DNA from: Variovorax sp. OK212
GTDB lineage: Bacteria > Pseudomonadota > Gammaproteobacteria > Burkholderiales > Burkholderiaceae_C
Length of the DNA: 64,000 bases
Direction: 5' to 3'
NCBI RefSeq assembly: GCF_900112425.1
Contig: NZ_FOLP01000001.1
Location: 1,216,082-1,280,081, forward strand
In this document: one piece after another, positions 50,369 to 59,885 of the stretch
Layout: every line of letters starts with the position of its first letter
Position numbering within the stretch: the first letter of the stretch is position 1
Translations under genes and position numbers: made by a program
The notes under the pieces: model-generated
What the model saw: the letters and a program-made list of their open reading frames with translations, nothing else
Database searches by the model: none
Told to the model about the DNA's origin: nothing

Positions 50369-51657
50369 GGAAGCGGGAGGCTCAGTCGAAGTGCCAGGGC
50401 GGCGAGGGCCGCGAACAGCACGGGAAGGGTCAGCACGATGCCGACCTTGAAGTAGTAGCCCCAGCCGATGGCCATGCCCTTCTTGGCGAGCACGTGCAGC
50501 CAGAGCAGGGTGGCGAGGCTGCCGACGGGCGTGATCTTCGGGCCGAGGTCGCAACCGATCACGTTGGCGTAGACCATGGCCTGCTTCACGAGGCCGGTGG
50601 CGCCCGACGCGTCGATGGACAGCGCGCCGACCAGCACCGTGGGCATGTTGTTCATCACCGAGGACAACAGCGCCGAGAGCAGGCCCGTGCCCAGCGCCGC
50701 GCCCCACACGCCGCCTTGCGCGAAGACGTTCAGCAGCGACGCCACGTGGCCGGTCAGCCCCGCGTTGCGCAGGCCGTACACCACCAGGTACATGCCCAGC
50801 GAGAACACCACGATCTGCCACGGCGCGCCGCGCAGCACGCGCCCGATGCCGATCACCCCGCCGCGCCCCGCGACGGCCAGCAGCACCACCGCACCGAAGG
50901 CCGCCACGGCGCTGACCGGCACGCCCAGCGGCTCCAGCCCGAAGAAGCCGGCGAGCAGCAGCACGAGCACCACCCAGCCGGCGCGGAAGGTTGCGGGGTC
51001 GCGGACCGCAGCGGCCGGCGCCTTGAGCTGGCCCGCGTCGTAGCGCGCCGGAATGCCGCGGCGGAAGTAGAGCACCAGCACCAGCAGGCTGGCGAGCACC
51101 GCCGCGATGTTCACGGGGACCATGACCGAGGCGTACGCGCTGAAGCCGATGTGGAAGAAATCCGCCGAGACGATGTTCACCAGGTTCGACACGATCAGCG
51201 GCAGGCTGGCCGTGTCGGCGATGAAGCCCGCCGCCATGACGAACGCGAGCGTTGCCGCGGGCGAAAAACCGAGCGCCGCCAGCATGGCCATCACGATGGG
51301 CGTGAGGATCAGCGCGGCGCCGTCGTTGGCGAACAGCGCCGACACGGCGGCCCCCAGCAGCACCACGAGCGCGAACAGCAGCCGGCCGCGCCCGCCGCCC
51401 CAGCGCGCCACGTGCAGGGCAGCCCATTCGAAGAAGCCGGCCTCGTCGAGCAGCAGGCTGATGACGATCACGGCTATGAAGGTGGCCGTCGCGTTCCACA
51501 CGATGCCCCAGACGACCGGAATGTCGGCGGCGTGGACCACGCCGAGCAGCAGCGCCATGGCGGCGCCCAGCGACGCGCTCCAGCCGATGCCCAGCCCGCG
51601 CGGCTGCCAGATGACCAGCACCAGCGTGAAGACGAAGATCGCGAGCGCGATCAGCAT
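50365..51657 (-). CDS. arsB: Arsenite efflux permease
   Basis: A 430-aa inner-membrane arsenite/proton antiporter of the ArsB family with ten to twelve hydrophobic segments. Family markers include [69 protein letters not shown] and [13 protein letters not shown] with [21 protein letters not shown]. No ArsA ATPase is present, so it acts as a secondary carrier. The ATG at [10 protein letters not shown] overlaps the arsR end by seven bases. Second gene of the operon. Confidence 0.94.
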   Translation of the reverse strand: MLIALAIFVFTLVLVIWQPRGLGIGWSASLGAAMALLLGVVHAADIPVVWGIVWNATATFIAVIVISLLLDEAGFFEWAALHVARWGGGRGRLLFALVVLLGAAVSALFANDGAALILTPIVMAMLAALGFSPAATLAFVMAAGFIADTASLPLIVSNLVNIVSADFFHIGFSAYASVMVPVNIAAVLASLLVLVLYFRRGIPARYDAGQLKAPAAAVRDPATFRAGWVVLVLLLAGFFGLEPLGVPVSAVAAFGAVVLLAVAGRGGVIGIGRVLRGAPWQIVVFSLGMYLVVYGLRNAGLTGHVASLLNVFAQGGVWGAALGTGLLSALLSSVMNNMPTVLVGALSIDASGATGLVKQAMVYANVIGCDLGPKITPVGSLATLLWLHVLAKKGMAIGWGYYFKVGIVLTLPVLFAALAALALRLSLPLP

Positions 51658-51992
51658 GCGGGGGCGCAGCCTGCAGTGCCGTCTGCAGTGCAGCTCGCGG
51701 CGCAGGGTTCGCCCTGGCAGCAGTTCTCCGTCAGGTAGGCGAGCAGGCCGTTCATCTGCTCGAACGCCGCGCGATAGACGAGGTTGCGGCCCTGGCGCTC
51801 CTGCGAGACCAGGCCCGAATGCATCAGCTCCTTGAGATGGAACGACAGGCTGGTGGCCGACACCTCGAGCGATTCGGTCAGCGTGCCGGGTGTCAGGCCG
51901 GCGGGGCCCGCCACCACGAGTGCGCGAAACACGCGCAAGCGAACGGGCTGTGCCAGTGCGGCCAGGGAGCGGACGACGTCGTTTTCTTCCAT
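51651..51992 (-). CDS. arsR: ArsR transcriptional repressor with Cys-rich C-terminus
   Basis: A 113-aa winged-helix repressor controlling the arsRBCH operon. DNA-binding helix region: [34 protein letters not shown]. The usual ELCVCDL arsenic site of the classic ArsR is absent; instead the C-terminal tail is cysteine-rich with [12 protein letters not shown] (Cys91, Cys92, Cys97, Cys101) and more at 109 and 113. This resembles the Acidithiobacillus-type ArsR, in which three C-terminal cysteines bind As(III). A TTCAA-N6-TTGAA dyad lies just before the start codon. Confidence 0.92.
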   Translation of the reverse strand: MEENDVVRSLAALAQPVRLRVFRALVVAGPAGLTPGTLTESLEVSATSLSFHLKELMHSGLVSQERQGRNLVYRAAFEQMNGLLAYLTENCCQGEPCAASCTADGTAGCAPAC

Positions 51993-51994
51993 AT

Positions 51995-52010
51995 TTCAAG
52001 TATGTTTGAA
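51995..52010. promoter_or_regulatory. Candidate ArsR operator
   Basis: Inverted repeat TTCAA-GTATGT-TTGAA three bases upstream of the arsR start codon, in an AT-rich patch with further TTGAA. Position and symmetry fit the operator of the ars operon. Confidence 0.6.
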
Positions 52011-52127
52011 GTATTGAATGAATGCAAGCCGCCTGGCGCGAATCGGCCATCGGGCTGGCGGGCATCGGCCATCCGGCGCGGGCCGCGGTTCCTACAGTCG
52101 TTCTCCATCCCAACGAAGGAGACCTCC

Positions 52128-52856
52128 ATGTCCGACACCTATGTCATCGTCCATGGCGCCTGGCACACCGGCGCTGAAATCGAAGCCGTGGCCGAGGGCG
52201 TGCGCGCGGCCGGCCACACGGTTCATTGCCCCACGCTCGCGGGCAACAACCCCGGCGACGACCGCGCCACCACCACGCTGCAAGACGCCATCGACTCGGC
52301 CGTGCGCTACATCGAGCAGAAGAACCTCACGCAGGTGCGCCTGGTGGGCCACAGCTACGGCGGCATGGTGATCTCGGGCGTGGCCGACCGCATTGCGCCG
52401 CGCCTGAAGCGGCTGGTGTACATCAACGCCTTCGTGCCGCTGGACGGCGAGTCGCTCAACGACATGGTGCCGCCGCACTACGTGGCGATGTTCGACGCCG
52501 TGGCCGCGGCCAATGCCAACGCGGTGAGCCTGCCGTTCGAGGTCTGGCGCGAGGCCTTCATCAACGACGCCGACCTGCCGACCGCGCAGGCCGCGTACGA
52601 CAAGCTCAACCCGCACCCGTACCGCACCTTCACCGACAAGATCAGGCTGAGCCAGCCGCTGGCGGCGCTGGCGCTGGGCAAGTCGTATGTCAACTGCCTG
52701 CAGGACACGGCGCTGCCGCACGGCCTGCCGTGGCATCCGCGCCTGTCGGAGCGGCTGGGCCTGTTCCGGCTGGTGGCGTGCCCGGGCAGCCACGAGATGT
52801 TCTTCTCGAACCCCGGGCGGCTCGCGCAGGCGATCGTCGAGGCGGGGCGCGACTGA
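52128..52856 (+). CDS. Alpha/beta hydrolase, salicylate-esterase-like
   Basis: A 242-aa serine hydrolase of the small AB_hydrolase_6 / hydroxynitrile-lyase-like type. IVHGAWHTG gives the oxyanion loop, [12 protein letters not shown] the nucleophile elbow with Ser76, and [12 protein letters not shown] the catalytic His. An ideal GAAGGAG lies before the ATG. It is divergent from arsR and shares the gap with the ars promoter but has no link with arsenic. The substrate is unknown. Confidence 0.85.
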   Translation: MSDTYVIVHGAWHTGAEIEAVAEGVRAAGHTVHCPTLAGNNPGDDRATTTLQDAIDSAVRYIEQKNLTQVRLVGHSYGGMVISGVADRIAPRLKRLVYINAFVPLDGESLNDMVPPHYVAMFDAVAAANANAVSLPFEVWREAFINDADLPTAQAAYDKLNPHPYRTFTDKIRLSQPLAALALGKSYVNCLQDTALPHGLPWHPRLSERLGLFRLVACPGSHEMFFSNPGRLAQAIVEAGRD

Positions 52857-52880
52857 CCGGGTGACGACCGGGGCGGTCGT

Positions 52881-53495
52881 TCAGTTGCTGCGGCTGAAGA
52901 GCGCGTCGTACACGCGGATCGACGCGTAGGCGTCGTTCGCGGCGTAGCGCAGCTGCGCCTCGGTGAGCTGCTTGTTGGCCCAGTTCGAAGTGGTCGCCTT
53001 GCGCGACTTGATGAAGCGGCGATCGAACACCAGCGCCACCGCGGCCTTCACGCCGACCGACTTGCGGTAGCCGCGCCGGCGGAATTCGTCGTCGATGTCG
53101 AACACCGCGCCCGGCTCGATGCCGAGCCGGTTGCGAATGAGCGTGAGGTCGCCCGACAGGCCGAAGCCGACCTTGCGCAGCTCGGTCGAGGCGATCAGCG
53201 CGGCCACCACCGGGTTGCACTCGGTGCGGTGCAGCTGGAACAGCCATGCCGTGTCGCGCGTCGAAAATTGCACCACGTGCGGACCGCCCGAGACCTCGTT
53301 CTTCGCGAAGGTGGGTTTGGACTCGGTGTCGAAGCCGGCGATGCCGGCCGCCAGCAGCGTGGCGGCGGCGTGCTCGGCGTCCTGCAGCGTGGCGACGACC
53401 ACGATGTCTTTCAGGCCGAGGCCGTCGAAGGGTTCGAGCAGCGCGATCTGTTCGCGCTCGGGCAAGGGGGGGAGCGTGCGGTTGTGCTCGCTCAC
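52881..53495 (-). CDS. DEDD 3'-5' exonuclease (RNase D-like)
   Basis: A 204-aa exonuclease domain protein. Catalytic carboxylates of the DEDD family are visible: Asp56 and Glu58 in GFDTESKPTF, Asp in FGLSGDLTLIR and the final Tyr/Asp in YAANDAYASIRVYD (DEDDy). No HRDC domain is present, so it is a short RNase D-like or Werner-exonuclease-like enzyme; the start of the domain is preceded by a 25-residue arm. It overlaps the TfoX-like gene by four bases at its end. DNA or RNA specificity is not predictable. Confidence 0.85.
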   Translation of the reverse strand: MSEHNRTLPPLPEREQIALLEPFDGLGLKDIVVVATLQDAEHAAATLLAAGIAGFDTESKPTFAKNEVSGGPHVVQFSTRDTAWLFQLHRTECNPVVAALIASTELRKVGFGLSGDLTLIRNRLGIEPGAVFDIDDEFRRRGYRKSVGVKAAVALVFDRRFIKSRKATTSNWANKQLTEAQLRYAANDAYASIRVYDALFSRSN

Positions 53496-53935
53496 CGGGA
53501 GGCTGCTTTCGTTGTCTTTTTCTTCACTGCGGTCTTCTTTGCGGGCGCCTTCCTGGCGGGAGTCTTTTGGGCCGCTGCCTTTTTCGCAGCGGGTGTTTTC
53601 CTGGGCTTGGGCGGCTGGCCCGAGCGCAGCGCGGATTCGTAGGCGCGGCGGCCCCAGAGCGCGGCCTCTTCGCGGTCCTCGAACAGGTCGGCCGGGGCCT
53701 GGCGGTACGACATGGGCATCGACTTGCCCTGGCGCACATAGGTGAAGGGCGGCAGGTTCTGCCGGTCGAAGTACGGCGCGCTTTCGGCGTCGGACTTCAG
53801 GTACAGCGTGTCGCCCGTGACCAGCGCGATCATGCGGCCTTCATGAAAGATGCCGTGGCCGCCGAACATGCGGCGCGGCGTGATGCGCCCGAAGCGCTCG
53901 AAGATCTCGTGCAGGCTGTCGACGAACGCGCTCAT
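53492..53935 (-). CDS. TfoX N-terminal domain protein with Lys/Ala-rich tail
   Basis: A 147-aa protein: the first ~95 residues form a TfoX/Sxy N-terminal domain (FGRITPRRMFGGHGIFHEGRMIALVTGDTLYLKSD and YEVRQGKSMPMSYRQAPADLFEDREEAALWGRRAYESALRS-type pattern), while residues 110-147 are a histone-H1-like tail of Lys, Ala and Pro (AAKKAAAQKT, KKTAVKKKTT). TfoX proteins assist competence or CRP-linked regulation; the basic tail suggests nucleic-acid binding. It overlaps both neighbours by four bases, so exonuclease, TfoX-like protein and VOC protein are co-translated. Confidence 0.82.
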   Translation of the reverse strand: MSAFVDSLHEIFERFGRITPRRMFGGHGIFHEGRMIALVTGDTLYLKSDAESAPYFDRQNLPPFTYVRQGKSMPMSYRQAPADLFEDREEAALWGRRAYESALRSGQPPKPRKTPAAKKAAAQKTPARKAPAKKTAVKKKTTKAASR

Positions 53936-54321
53936 GCCGTGATCTCGATGCGATTGCCGTCCGGGTCGAGCACCACGCTCTCGTAGTAGCCGTCGCCCGT
54001 GCGGCGCGGGCCGTCGAGCAGCGGATGGCCGTCGGCCTTCAGGCGTTGCGTGAGGGCGTCGACCGCCGCGTCGGAGCCCACGCTGATGGCCAGGTGCGTC
54101 CAGCCCATGCGCTGCGCGCCGGCCTCGGCCGTCACGGGCTCGAGCGTGCGGGTGGTCATGGCCTCGATGCGCGCGCCGTCGCCCAGGCTCAGGAAGCACG
54201 AGGCGAAGCCCTTGGCCGGGTTGGTGTAGCCGGTGCCGGCGGTGGCGCCGAAGTAGTCGACGTAGAAGCGCTTGCAACGTTCGAGGTCGGTGGTCCAGAG
54301 TGCGATGTGGTCGATGCGCAT
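53932..54321 (-). CDS. VOC-family (glyoxalase-like) protein
   Basis: A 129-aa vicinal-oxygen-chelate protein in one domain: MRIDHIALWTTDLERCKRFYVDYFG, a second-half IALAIS-type strand (GWTHLAISVG) and the C-terminal YYESVVLDPDGNRIEIT, where the His/Glu metal ligands lie at the ends of the beta strands. It belongs to the VOC metalloenzymes related to glyoxalase I, extradiol dioxygenases or fosfomycin-resistance proteins. It is part of the coupled three-gene unit with the TfoX-like gene and exonuclease. Confidence 0.88.
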   Translation of the reverse strand: MRIDHIALWTTDLERCKRFYVDYFGATAGTGYTNPAKGFASCFLSLGDGARIEAMTTRTLEPVTAEAGAQRMGWTHLAISVGSDAAVDALTQRLKADGHPLLDGPRRTGDGYYESVVLDPDGNRIEITA

Positions 54322-54342
54322 GGGGCGTATGCAGGGTGGGGT

Positions 54343-54837
54343 TCAGCCCACGCGCCACGGCGGGCGCGAGGGCGACCAATGGTAGGCGATGCGTTCGCGC
54401 CCGCTGGTCGGGTGGCGGTCGACCGTGCCGCGTTCGAGGCCGTAGCGTTCGTAGAAGCGCTGCGCGCTGGTGTTGGTGGTGGCCACGTGCAGCCGCCAGC
54501 CGGTCGGGATGCGCACGCAGGCCTCGTCGAGCAGGGCCTTGCCCAGCCCCTGGTTGCGCAGGTGGGGCTCGACGAAGAGCTGGGCCACGTACTCGCGCCG
54601 CACCAGCAGCACCATGAACGCCAGCACCTGGCCGTCGCGCTCGGCCAGCACCACGTCGGCGGGCGGGCCGAACTCGGTCTGCACGCGGCGCAGCCAGTGG
54701 CCGATGGGCTCGATGGCGGCGGCGCCCCGGTTGGCCGAGATCCAGGCGCGGCGCCAGATGCCGGCCAGCACCATGTTTTCTTCAGGGCTGCCTTCGCGCG
54801 ACCGCAGTTCGAAGGCGGGGATTTGAGCGGCGGACAT
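54343..54837 (-). CDS. GNAT-family N-acetyltransferase
   Basis: A 164-aa GNAT protein: FELRSREGSPEENMVLAGIWRRAW at the start, motif A YVAQLFVEPHLRNQGLGKALLDEACVRI with the acetyl-CoA loop RNQGLG, and ATTNTSAQRFYERYGLERGTVDRH. The ATG giving MSAAQIPAF is taken; MVRM three codons upstream is an alternative. It follows, on the same strand, a gap after the dehydrogenase gene and precedes the VOC gene by 21 bp. Substrate unknown. Confidence 0.86.
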   Translation of the reverse strand: MSAAQIPAFELRSREGSPEENMVLAGIWRRAWISANRGAAAIEPIGHWLRRVQTEFGPPADVVLAERDGQVLAFMVLLVRREYVAQLFVEPHLRNQGLGKALLDEACVRIPTGWRLHVATTNTSAQRFYERYGLERGTVDRHPTSGRERIAYHWSPSRPPWRVG

Positions 54838-54896
54838 GCGAACCATGATACGGCGCTGAACGTCGCCGTGAACGCCTCCGTGAACCCGCTCGCGGA

Positions 54897-55739
54897 TCAG
54901 GCTTGCCCGAATGCCGACCAGTCCTTGCCGCCCATGCCCCGCTCGATGGCCGCGTGCATGCGCTGCTGCACGATGCGCGCGGCGGGCAGCACCACCTGCC
55001 TTGCCGCGCCCGCGTCGAGCGCCAGGTCGACGTCCTTCAGGCCCAGCGTGAGCTTGAAGCCGGGTTCGTAGTCGCCCGTGGCGATGCGCTTGCCGTAGCG
55101 CTGGTAGCTCGGGCTCGCGAACAGCGTGTTGGTGACGATGTCGAGAAAGTCCGCGCCCTTCAGCCCGTAGGACTCGCCCAGCGCCACGGCCTCGGACATG
55201 GCCTCGATGGCCAGCGAGATCATCATGTTGCCGGCGATCTTGGCCACGTTGGCGCGCAGCGGATCGTCGCCGAGCGGCCACACGCGCTGGCCCATCGCGT
55301 CGAGCAGCGGGCGCACCGCGGCCAGTGCCTGCGCGGGCCCGGCCGCGACGATGTTGAGCTGCGCCGCCGCCGCCACGGCCGGCACGCCGAACACCGGCGC
55401 GGCGACGTAGGCCACGCCCGCTGCGTCGTGCAAGGCGACCAGCTCCTCGGCCAGCGCGGGCGAGATCGTGGCCATCATCACGTGCACGCAACCGGGCCGC
55501 GCCGAACGCAAGGCGCCCGAATCGACGATCACGCCGCGCACGGCCGCGTCGTCGGCCAGCATCGTGAGCACGACTTCGCGCTGGAAGGCCGCGGCCGGCG
55601 AGTCGAGCAGCGTGACGCCTTCGAGCGCCTCGGCGGGGGCCGGGTTGCGGTTCCACACCGCCACCTGGTGACCGGCCTTGACGAGGTTCGGCACCATGGC
55701 CGCGCCCATGCTGCCGATGCCGATGAATGCTGTGTCCAT
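54897..55739 (-). CDS. 3-hydroxyisobutyrate dehydrogenase-family oxidoreductase
   Basis: A 280-aa beta-hydroxyacid dehydrogenase: Rossmann motif FIGIGSMGAAMVPNLVKAGHQVAVWNR with an Arg suiting NADP, APVFGVPAVAAAAQLNIVAAG, and catalytic Lys in the KIAGNMMISLAIEAMSEAV helix (N-K family signature). Related enzymes reduce glyoxylate/succinic semialdehyde, tartronate semialdehyde or act on 3-hydroxyisobutyrate. It is divergent from a LysR gene over a 94-bp gap, which suggests regulation by it. Confidence 0.88.
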   Translation of the reverse strand: MDTAFIGIGSMGAAMVPNLVKAGHQVAVWNRNPAPAEALEGVTLLDSPAAAFQREVVLTMLADDAAVRGVIVDSGALRSARPGCVHVMMATISPALAEELVALHDAAGVAYVAAPVFGVPAVAAAAQLNIVAAGPAQALAAVRPLLDAMGQRVWPLGDDPLRANVAKIAGNMMISLAIEAMSEAVALGESYGLKGADFLDIVTNTLFASPSYQRYGKRIATGDYEPGFKLTLGLKDVDLALDAGAARQVVLPAARIVQQRMHAAIERGMGGKDWSAFGQA

Positions 55740-55833
55740 TGAGTTGATCTCCGCGATGAAAGCCGGCCAGTCTGCCGCCGCGCACGGTGCGTGGGTAGTG
55801 CGTGCGAATGCAAAAACGCTATACGCTCGCCGC

Positions 55834-56778
55834 ATGCAAAAGACCCCGGCCACCGCCGCCGCAGACCGCATCGAGCTGCTGCAGACCTTCGTTCGCATCG
55901 TCGAGGCGGGCAGCCTCTCGGCGGCGGCGCAGCAGATCGGCGCCACGCAGCCCACCGTGAGCCGGCGGCTCCAGGCGCTGGAGCGCTCGCTCGGCGTGAA
56001 GCTGCTGCAGCGCTCCACGCATGCGATGAACCTGACGGAAGACGGCGAGCGCTGCTACGAGCGGGCCAAGGACATGGTGGCCCACTGGGAAGCCCTGCAG
56101 TCCGACCTGCGCGGCTCGCACGACGACCCCGAAGGCACGCTGCGCGTGGTGGCGCCGCACGCGTTCGGCCAGCACCAGCTGCTGGGCCCGCTCGCGGCGT
56201 TCCTGCGCCGCCACCCGCGCGTGCGCGTGGAGTGGATGCTGCGCGACGGCACGCCCGACTTCATCACCGAGAACATCGACTGCGCGATCCAGGTCGGCGA
56301 GGTGACCGACCCCTCGGTCATCGCGATCAAGCTGGCCGACGTGCCGCGCATCGTGGCCGTGGCGCCGTCGGTGCTCGGCGGGGCCGCGCCGCCGAAGGAC
56401 GTGGAGGCGCTGGCCTCGCTGCCGTGGGTGGCGCTCAGCATGTACTACCGCGACGAGGTCGAGCTGCGCTGCCTGCGCAGCGGCGAGCAGCGCCGCATCG
56501 CCATTCGCCCGCAGATGACGACCGACAGCCTCTATGCGCTGCGCAACGCCGCGCTGCTGGGGCTCGGCGTGTGCGTGGCGTCGGCCTGGGCGCTGCGCGA
56601 GGACATCGCGCGCGGCGACCTCGTGCACCTGCTGCCGACCTGGCAGGCCTCGCCGCTGCCGATGTACCTGGTCTATCCGCCCGCGCGCTTCTATCCGGTG
56701 CGGCTGCGCCGCTTCCTGGACATGGTGCGCGAGGCGATGCCCGAGACGGTGGGCGAGCGTGGGCTCATCGAGCCCTGA
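55834..56778 (+). CDS. LysR-family transcriptional regulator
   Basis: A 314-aa LysR regulator with N-terminal helix-turn-helix (LLQTFVRIVEAGSLSAAAQQIGATQPTVSRRLQALERSLGVKLLQRSTHAMNLTEDG) and the substrate-binding domain (HLRVVAPHAFG-type strand LRVVAPHAFG ... VRVEWMLRDGTPDFITENIDCAIQVG). Its direction and spacing suggest that it controls the divergent dehydrogenase gene. It resembles the CrgA-like group. The start at MQKTPATAAA is preferred to upstream codons. Confidence 0.9.
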   Translation: MQKTPATAAADRIELLQTFVRIVEAGSLSAAAQQIGATQPTVSRRLQALERSLGVKLLQRSTHAMNLTEDGERCYERAKDMVAHWEALQSDLRGSHDDPEGTLRVVAPHAFGQHQLLGPLAAFLRRHPRVRVEWMLRDGTPDFITENIDCAIQVGEVTDPSVIAIKLADVPRIVAVAPSVLGGAAPPKDVEALASLPWVALSMYYRDEVELRCLRSGEQRRIAIRPQMTTDSLYALRNAALLGLGVCVASAWALREDIARGDLVHLLPTWQASPLPMYLVYPPARFYPVRLRRFLDMVREAMPETVGERGLIEP

Positions 56779-56802
56779 ACTTGCCGCTGCTCTTGCCGAT
56801 GT

Positions 56803-57681
56803 TCAGGCGCGCAGCGTCTGCGCGTGGTGCGCGATGTGGTCGGCCATGAAGCTCTGGATGAAGTAGTAGCCGTGGTCGTAGCCCGCATGGCGGCGCAGCG
56901 TGAGCGGCTGGCCGGCGGCGAAGCAGGCGGCCTCGAACACGTCGGGGTACAGCTGCTCGGCCAGGAACTTGTCGGCCAGCCCCTGGTCGATCAGGATGCC
57001 TTGCGGGTAGGGCGCCGTCACCTGCGACTTCATGAGCGCGCTGGCGTCGTGCGCCAGCCACTGCGCGCGGTCGGCGCCCGGCTCGCCCAGGTAGCCCGCG
57101 AATGCCTTCTCGCCCCACGGGCATTGCGTGGGCGCGCAGATCGGCGCGAAGGCCGAGACCGACTTGAAGCGCCCCGGATGCCGCAGCGCCAGCGTGAGCG
57201 CGCCGTGCCCGCCCATCGAGTGGCCGAAGATGCCGATGCGTTCGCCGTCGATGGCGAAGTGCTGCGCCACCAGCGGCAGCAGCTCGTGCACGATCCAGCT
57301 TTCCATGCGCCAGTGCGTGGCCCACGGCTCGGCCAGCGCGTCGAGGTAGAAGCCCGCGCCGATGCCGAAGTCCCAGCTGTCCTTGGCGCCGGGAATGGCC
57401 TCGACCCCGGCGCCGCGTGGGCTGGTGTCGGGCGCGATCAGCGCGATGCCCAGGCTCGCGGCCATGCGCTGCGCGCCGGCCTTCACCGCGAAGGTTTCCT
57501 CGTTGCAGGTCAGGCCCGCCAGGTAGAGCAGGGCGGGCACGCGCTCGTTCGCGGCCTGCGGCGGCAGGTAGACCGAGAAGCGCATCGGCAGGCCGATTTC
57601 ATGGGACGCGTGTTCGTGAAAGCTCTGCACGCCGCCGAAGGCGTGATGCTCGGAGAGGGTCTTGGGTGTGTGGTCGGTCAT
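56803..57681 (-). CDS. fghA: S-formylglutathione hydrolase
   Basis: Hydrolyses S-formylglutathione to formate and glutathione, the second step of glutathione-dependent formaldehyde removal. 292 aa of the esterase D family: start FGGVQSFHEHASHEIGLPMRFSVYLPPQA, LAGLTCNEETFAVKAGAQRMAASLGIALIAPDTSPRG, and the nucleophile elbow GHSMGGHGAL with Ser155; FYLDALAEPWATHWRME and the C-terminal YDHGYYFIQSF with the catalytic His complete it. It overlaps the upstream alpha/beta hydrolase gene by four bases and forms the end of the six-gene run from the Rieske gene onward. Confidence 0.95.
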   Translation of the reverse strand: MTDHTPKTLSEHHAFGGVQSFHEHASHEIGLPMRFSVYLPPQAANERVPALLYLAGLTCNEETFAVKAGAQRMAASLGIALIAPDTSPRGAGVEAIPGAKDSWDFGIGAGFYLDALAEPWATHWRMESWIVHELLPLVAQHFAIDGERIGIFGHSMGGHGALTLALRHPGRFKSVSAFAPICAPTQCPWGEKAFAGYLGEPGADRAQWLAHDASALMKSQVTAPYPQGILIDQGLADKFLAEQLYPDVFEAACFAAGQPLTLRRHAGYDHGYYFIQSFMADHIAHHAQTLRA

Positions 57682-58598
57682 GAGGTTTTCTTGTGCGGCG
57701 TCCGCAGGGCGGGCACCAGCTCCAGCACGGCGTCGGCAAAGGTGCGCGGCGCTTCCTGCGGCATGTTGTGGCCCACGCCGGGCACCAGGCGGTGCGAGCG
57801 TGGCCCGCTGAAGCGGTGCGCGTGCGCCGACGGTTGCGCCGGCGGGCGCACGCCGTCGTCGATGCCGTCGAAGGTGATGGTGGGCACGCCGATGGCGGGC
57901 TGGGCCGCGAGGCGGCGTTCGATGTCGGCATACGCCGGGTCGCCCGGCACGAGGCCGAAGCGGTGGCGGTACGACTGGATCACCACGTCCACGAAGTCGG
58001 GGTGGTCGAATGCGGCGGCGCTGCGCTCGAAGGTCGCGTCATCGAACTGCCAGGTAGGTGACCACAGCTTCCACAGCAGCCTGGTGAAGCCCTTGCGGTC
58101 TTGCGCCAGCCCGGCGCGGCCGCGCTCGCTGTGAAAGTAGTACTGGTACCAGAGGCTGTGCTCGTTGGCCGGCGTGTCCGGCACCATCGCCTTCGCGATG
58201 TTCTGGATGTTGTAGCTGTTGAAGGACACCAGCCCGGCCACCCGCTCGGGCCACAGCGCCGCGACCACGCAGGCGGCGCGGCCGCCCCAGTCGTAGCCGG
58301 CCAGCACCGCGCGTTCGATCTCCAGTGCGTCGAGCAGCGCGAGCAGGTCCGCGCCCAGCGCGGCCTGTTCGCCCGAGCGCGGCGTGGCGTCGCTCAGGAA
58401 GCGCGTGGCGCCGTAGCCGCGCAGGTACGGCACGATCACGCGGCAGCCCTGTTCGGCCAGCATGGGCGCGACTTCCGCGTAGGTGTGGATGTCGTACGGG
58501 AAGCCGTGCATCAGCAGCACCGGCGCACCGTCGGCGGGGCCGGCTTCGAAGTACGCGACTTCGAGCACACCGGCCTCGATCTTGTGCAAGGGTTCCAT
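57678..58598 (-). CDS. Alpha/beta hydrolase with Asp nucleophile in the formaldehyde operon
   Basis: A 306-aa hydrolase of the epoxide hydrolase/haloalkane dehalogenase type: oxyanion loop MHGFPYDIHTY, nucleophile Asp103 in GYDWGGRAA, a cap domain, and GVGHNMPQEAP with the catalytic His. It is inserted between frmA and fghA; its stop overlaps fghA by four bases. Asp nucleophile enzymes in a formaldehyde or C1 operon might hydrolyse a formyl or halomethyl compound, but this is speculation. No signal peptide. Confidence 0.83.
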   Translation of the reverse strand: MEPLHKIEAGVLEVAYFEAGPADGAPVLLMHGFPYDIHTYAEVAPMLAEQGCRVIVPYLRGYGATRFLSDATPRSGEQAALGADLLALLDALEIERAVLAGYDWGGRAACVVAALWPERVAGLVSFNSYNIQNIAKAMVPDTPANEHSLWYQYYFHSERGRAGLAQDRKGFTRLLWKLWSPTWQFDDATFERSAAAFDHPDFVDVVIQSYRHRFGLVPGDPAYADIERRLAAQPAIGVPTITFDGIDDGVRPPAQPSAHAHRFSGPRSHRLVPGVGHNMPQEAPRTFADAVLELVPALRTPHKKTS

Positions 58599-58650
58599 TC
58601 TTGGCGTCACGAGGTCACCTCCAAAGAGAGCGCTGATGTCTGTTCCAGGA

Positions 58651-58738
58651 ACACCGCGGAACCGGCTTTGCCGGGCCGCTGGTGTTGCTCCCTGCAAGGG
58701 GGAGGAGAAGCGACACGAAGTGCGCGAAGCCTGGGGGG
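58651..58738. repeat. Degenerate intergenic repeat, type B, second copy
   Basis: Between the frmA and hydrolase genes lies a stretch with TTGCCGGGCCGCTGGTGTTG, CTCCCTGCAAGGGGGAGGAG and CGACACGAAGTGCGCGAAGC then CTGGGG, related to the element at 21239-21333. The CTCCCTGCAAGGGGGAG part can fold. Confidence 0.55.
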
Positions 58739-59845
<1,107 letters not shown>

Positions 59846-59885
59846 GGTGTTGGGTTCTTCAGAAAGCGGAAGGGGATGAGGATAC

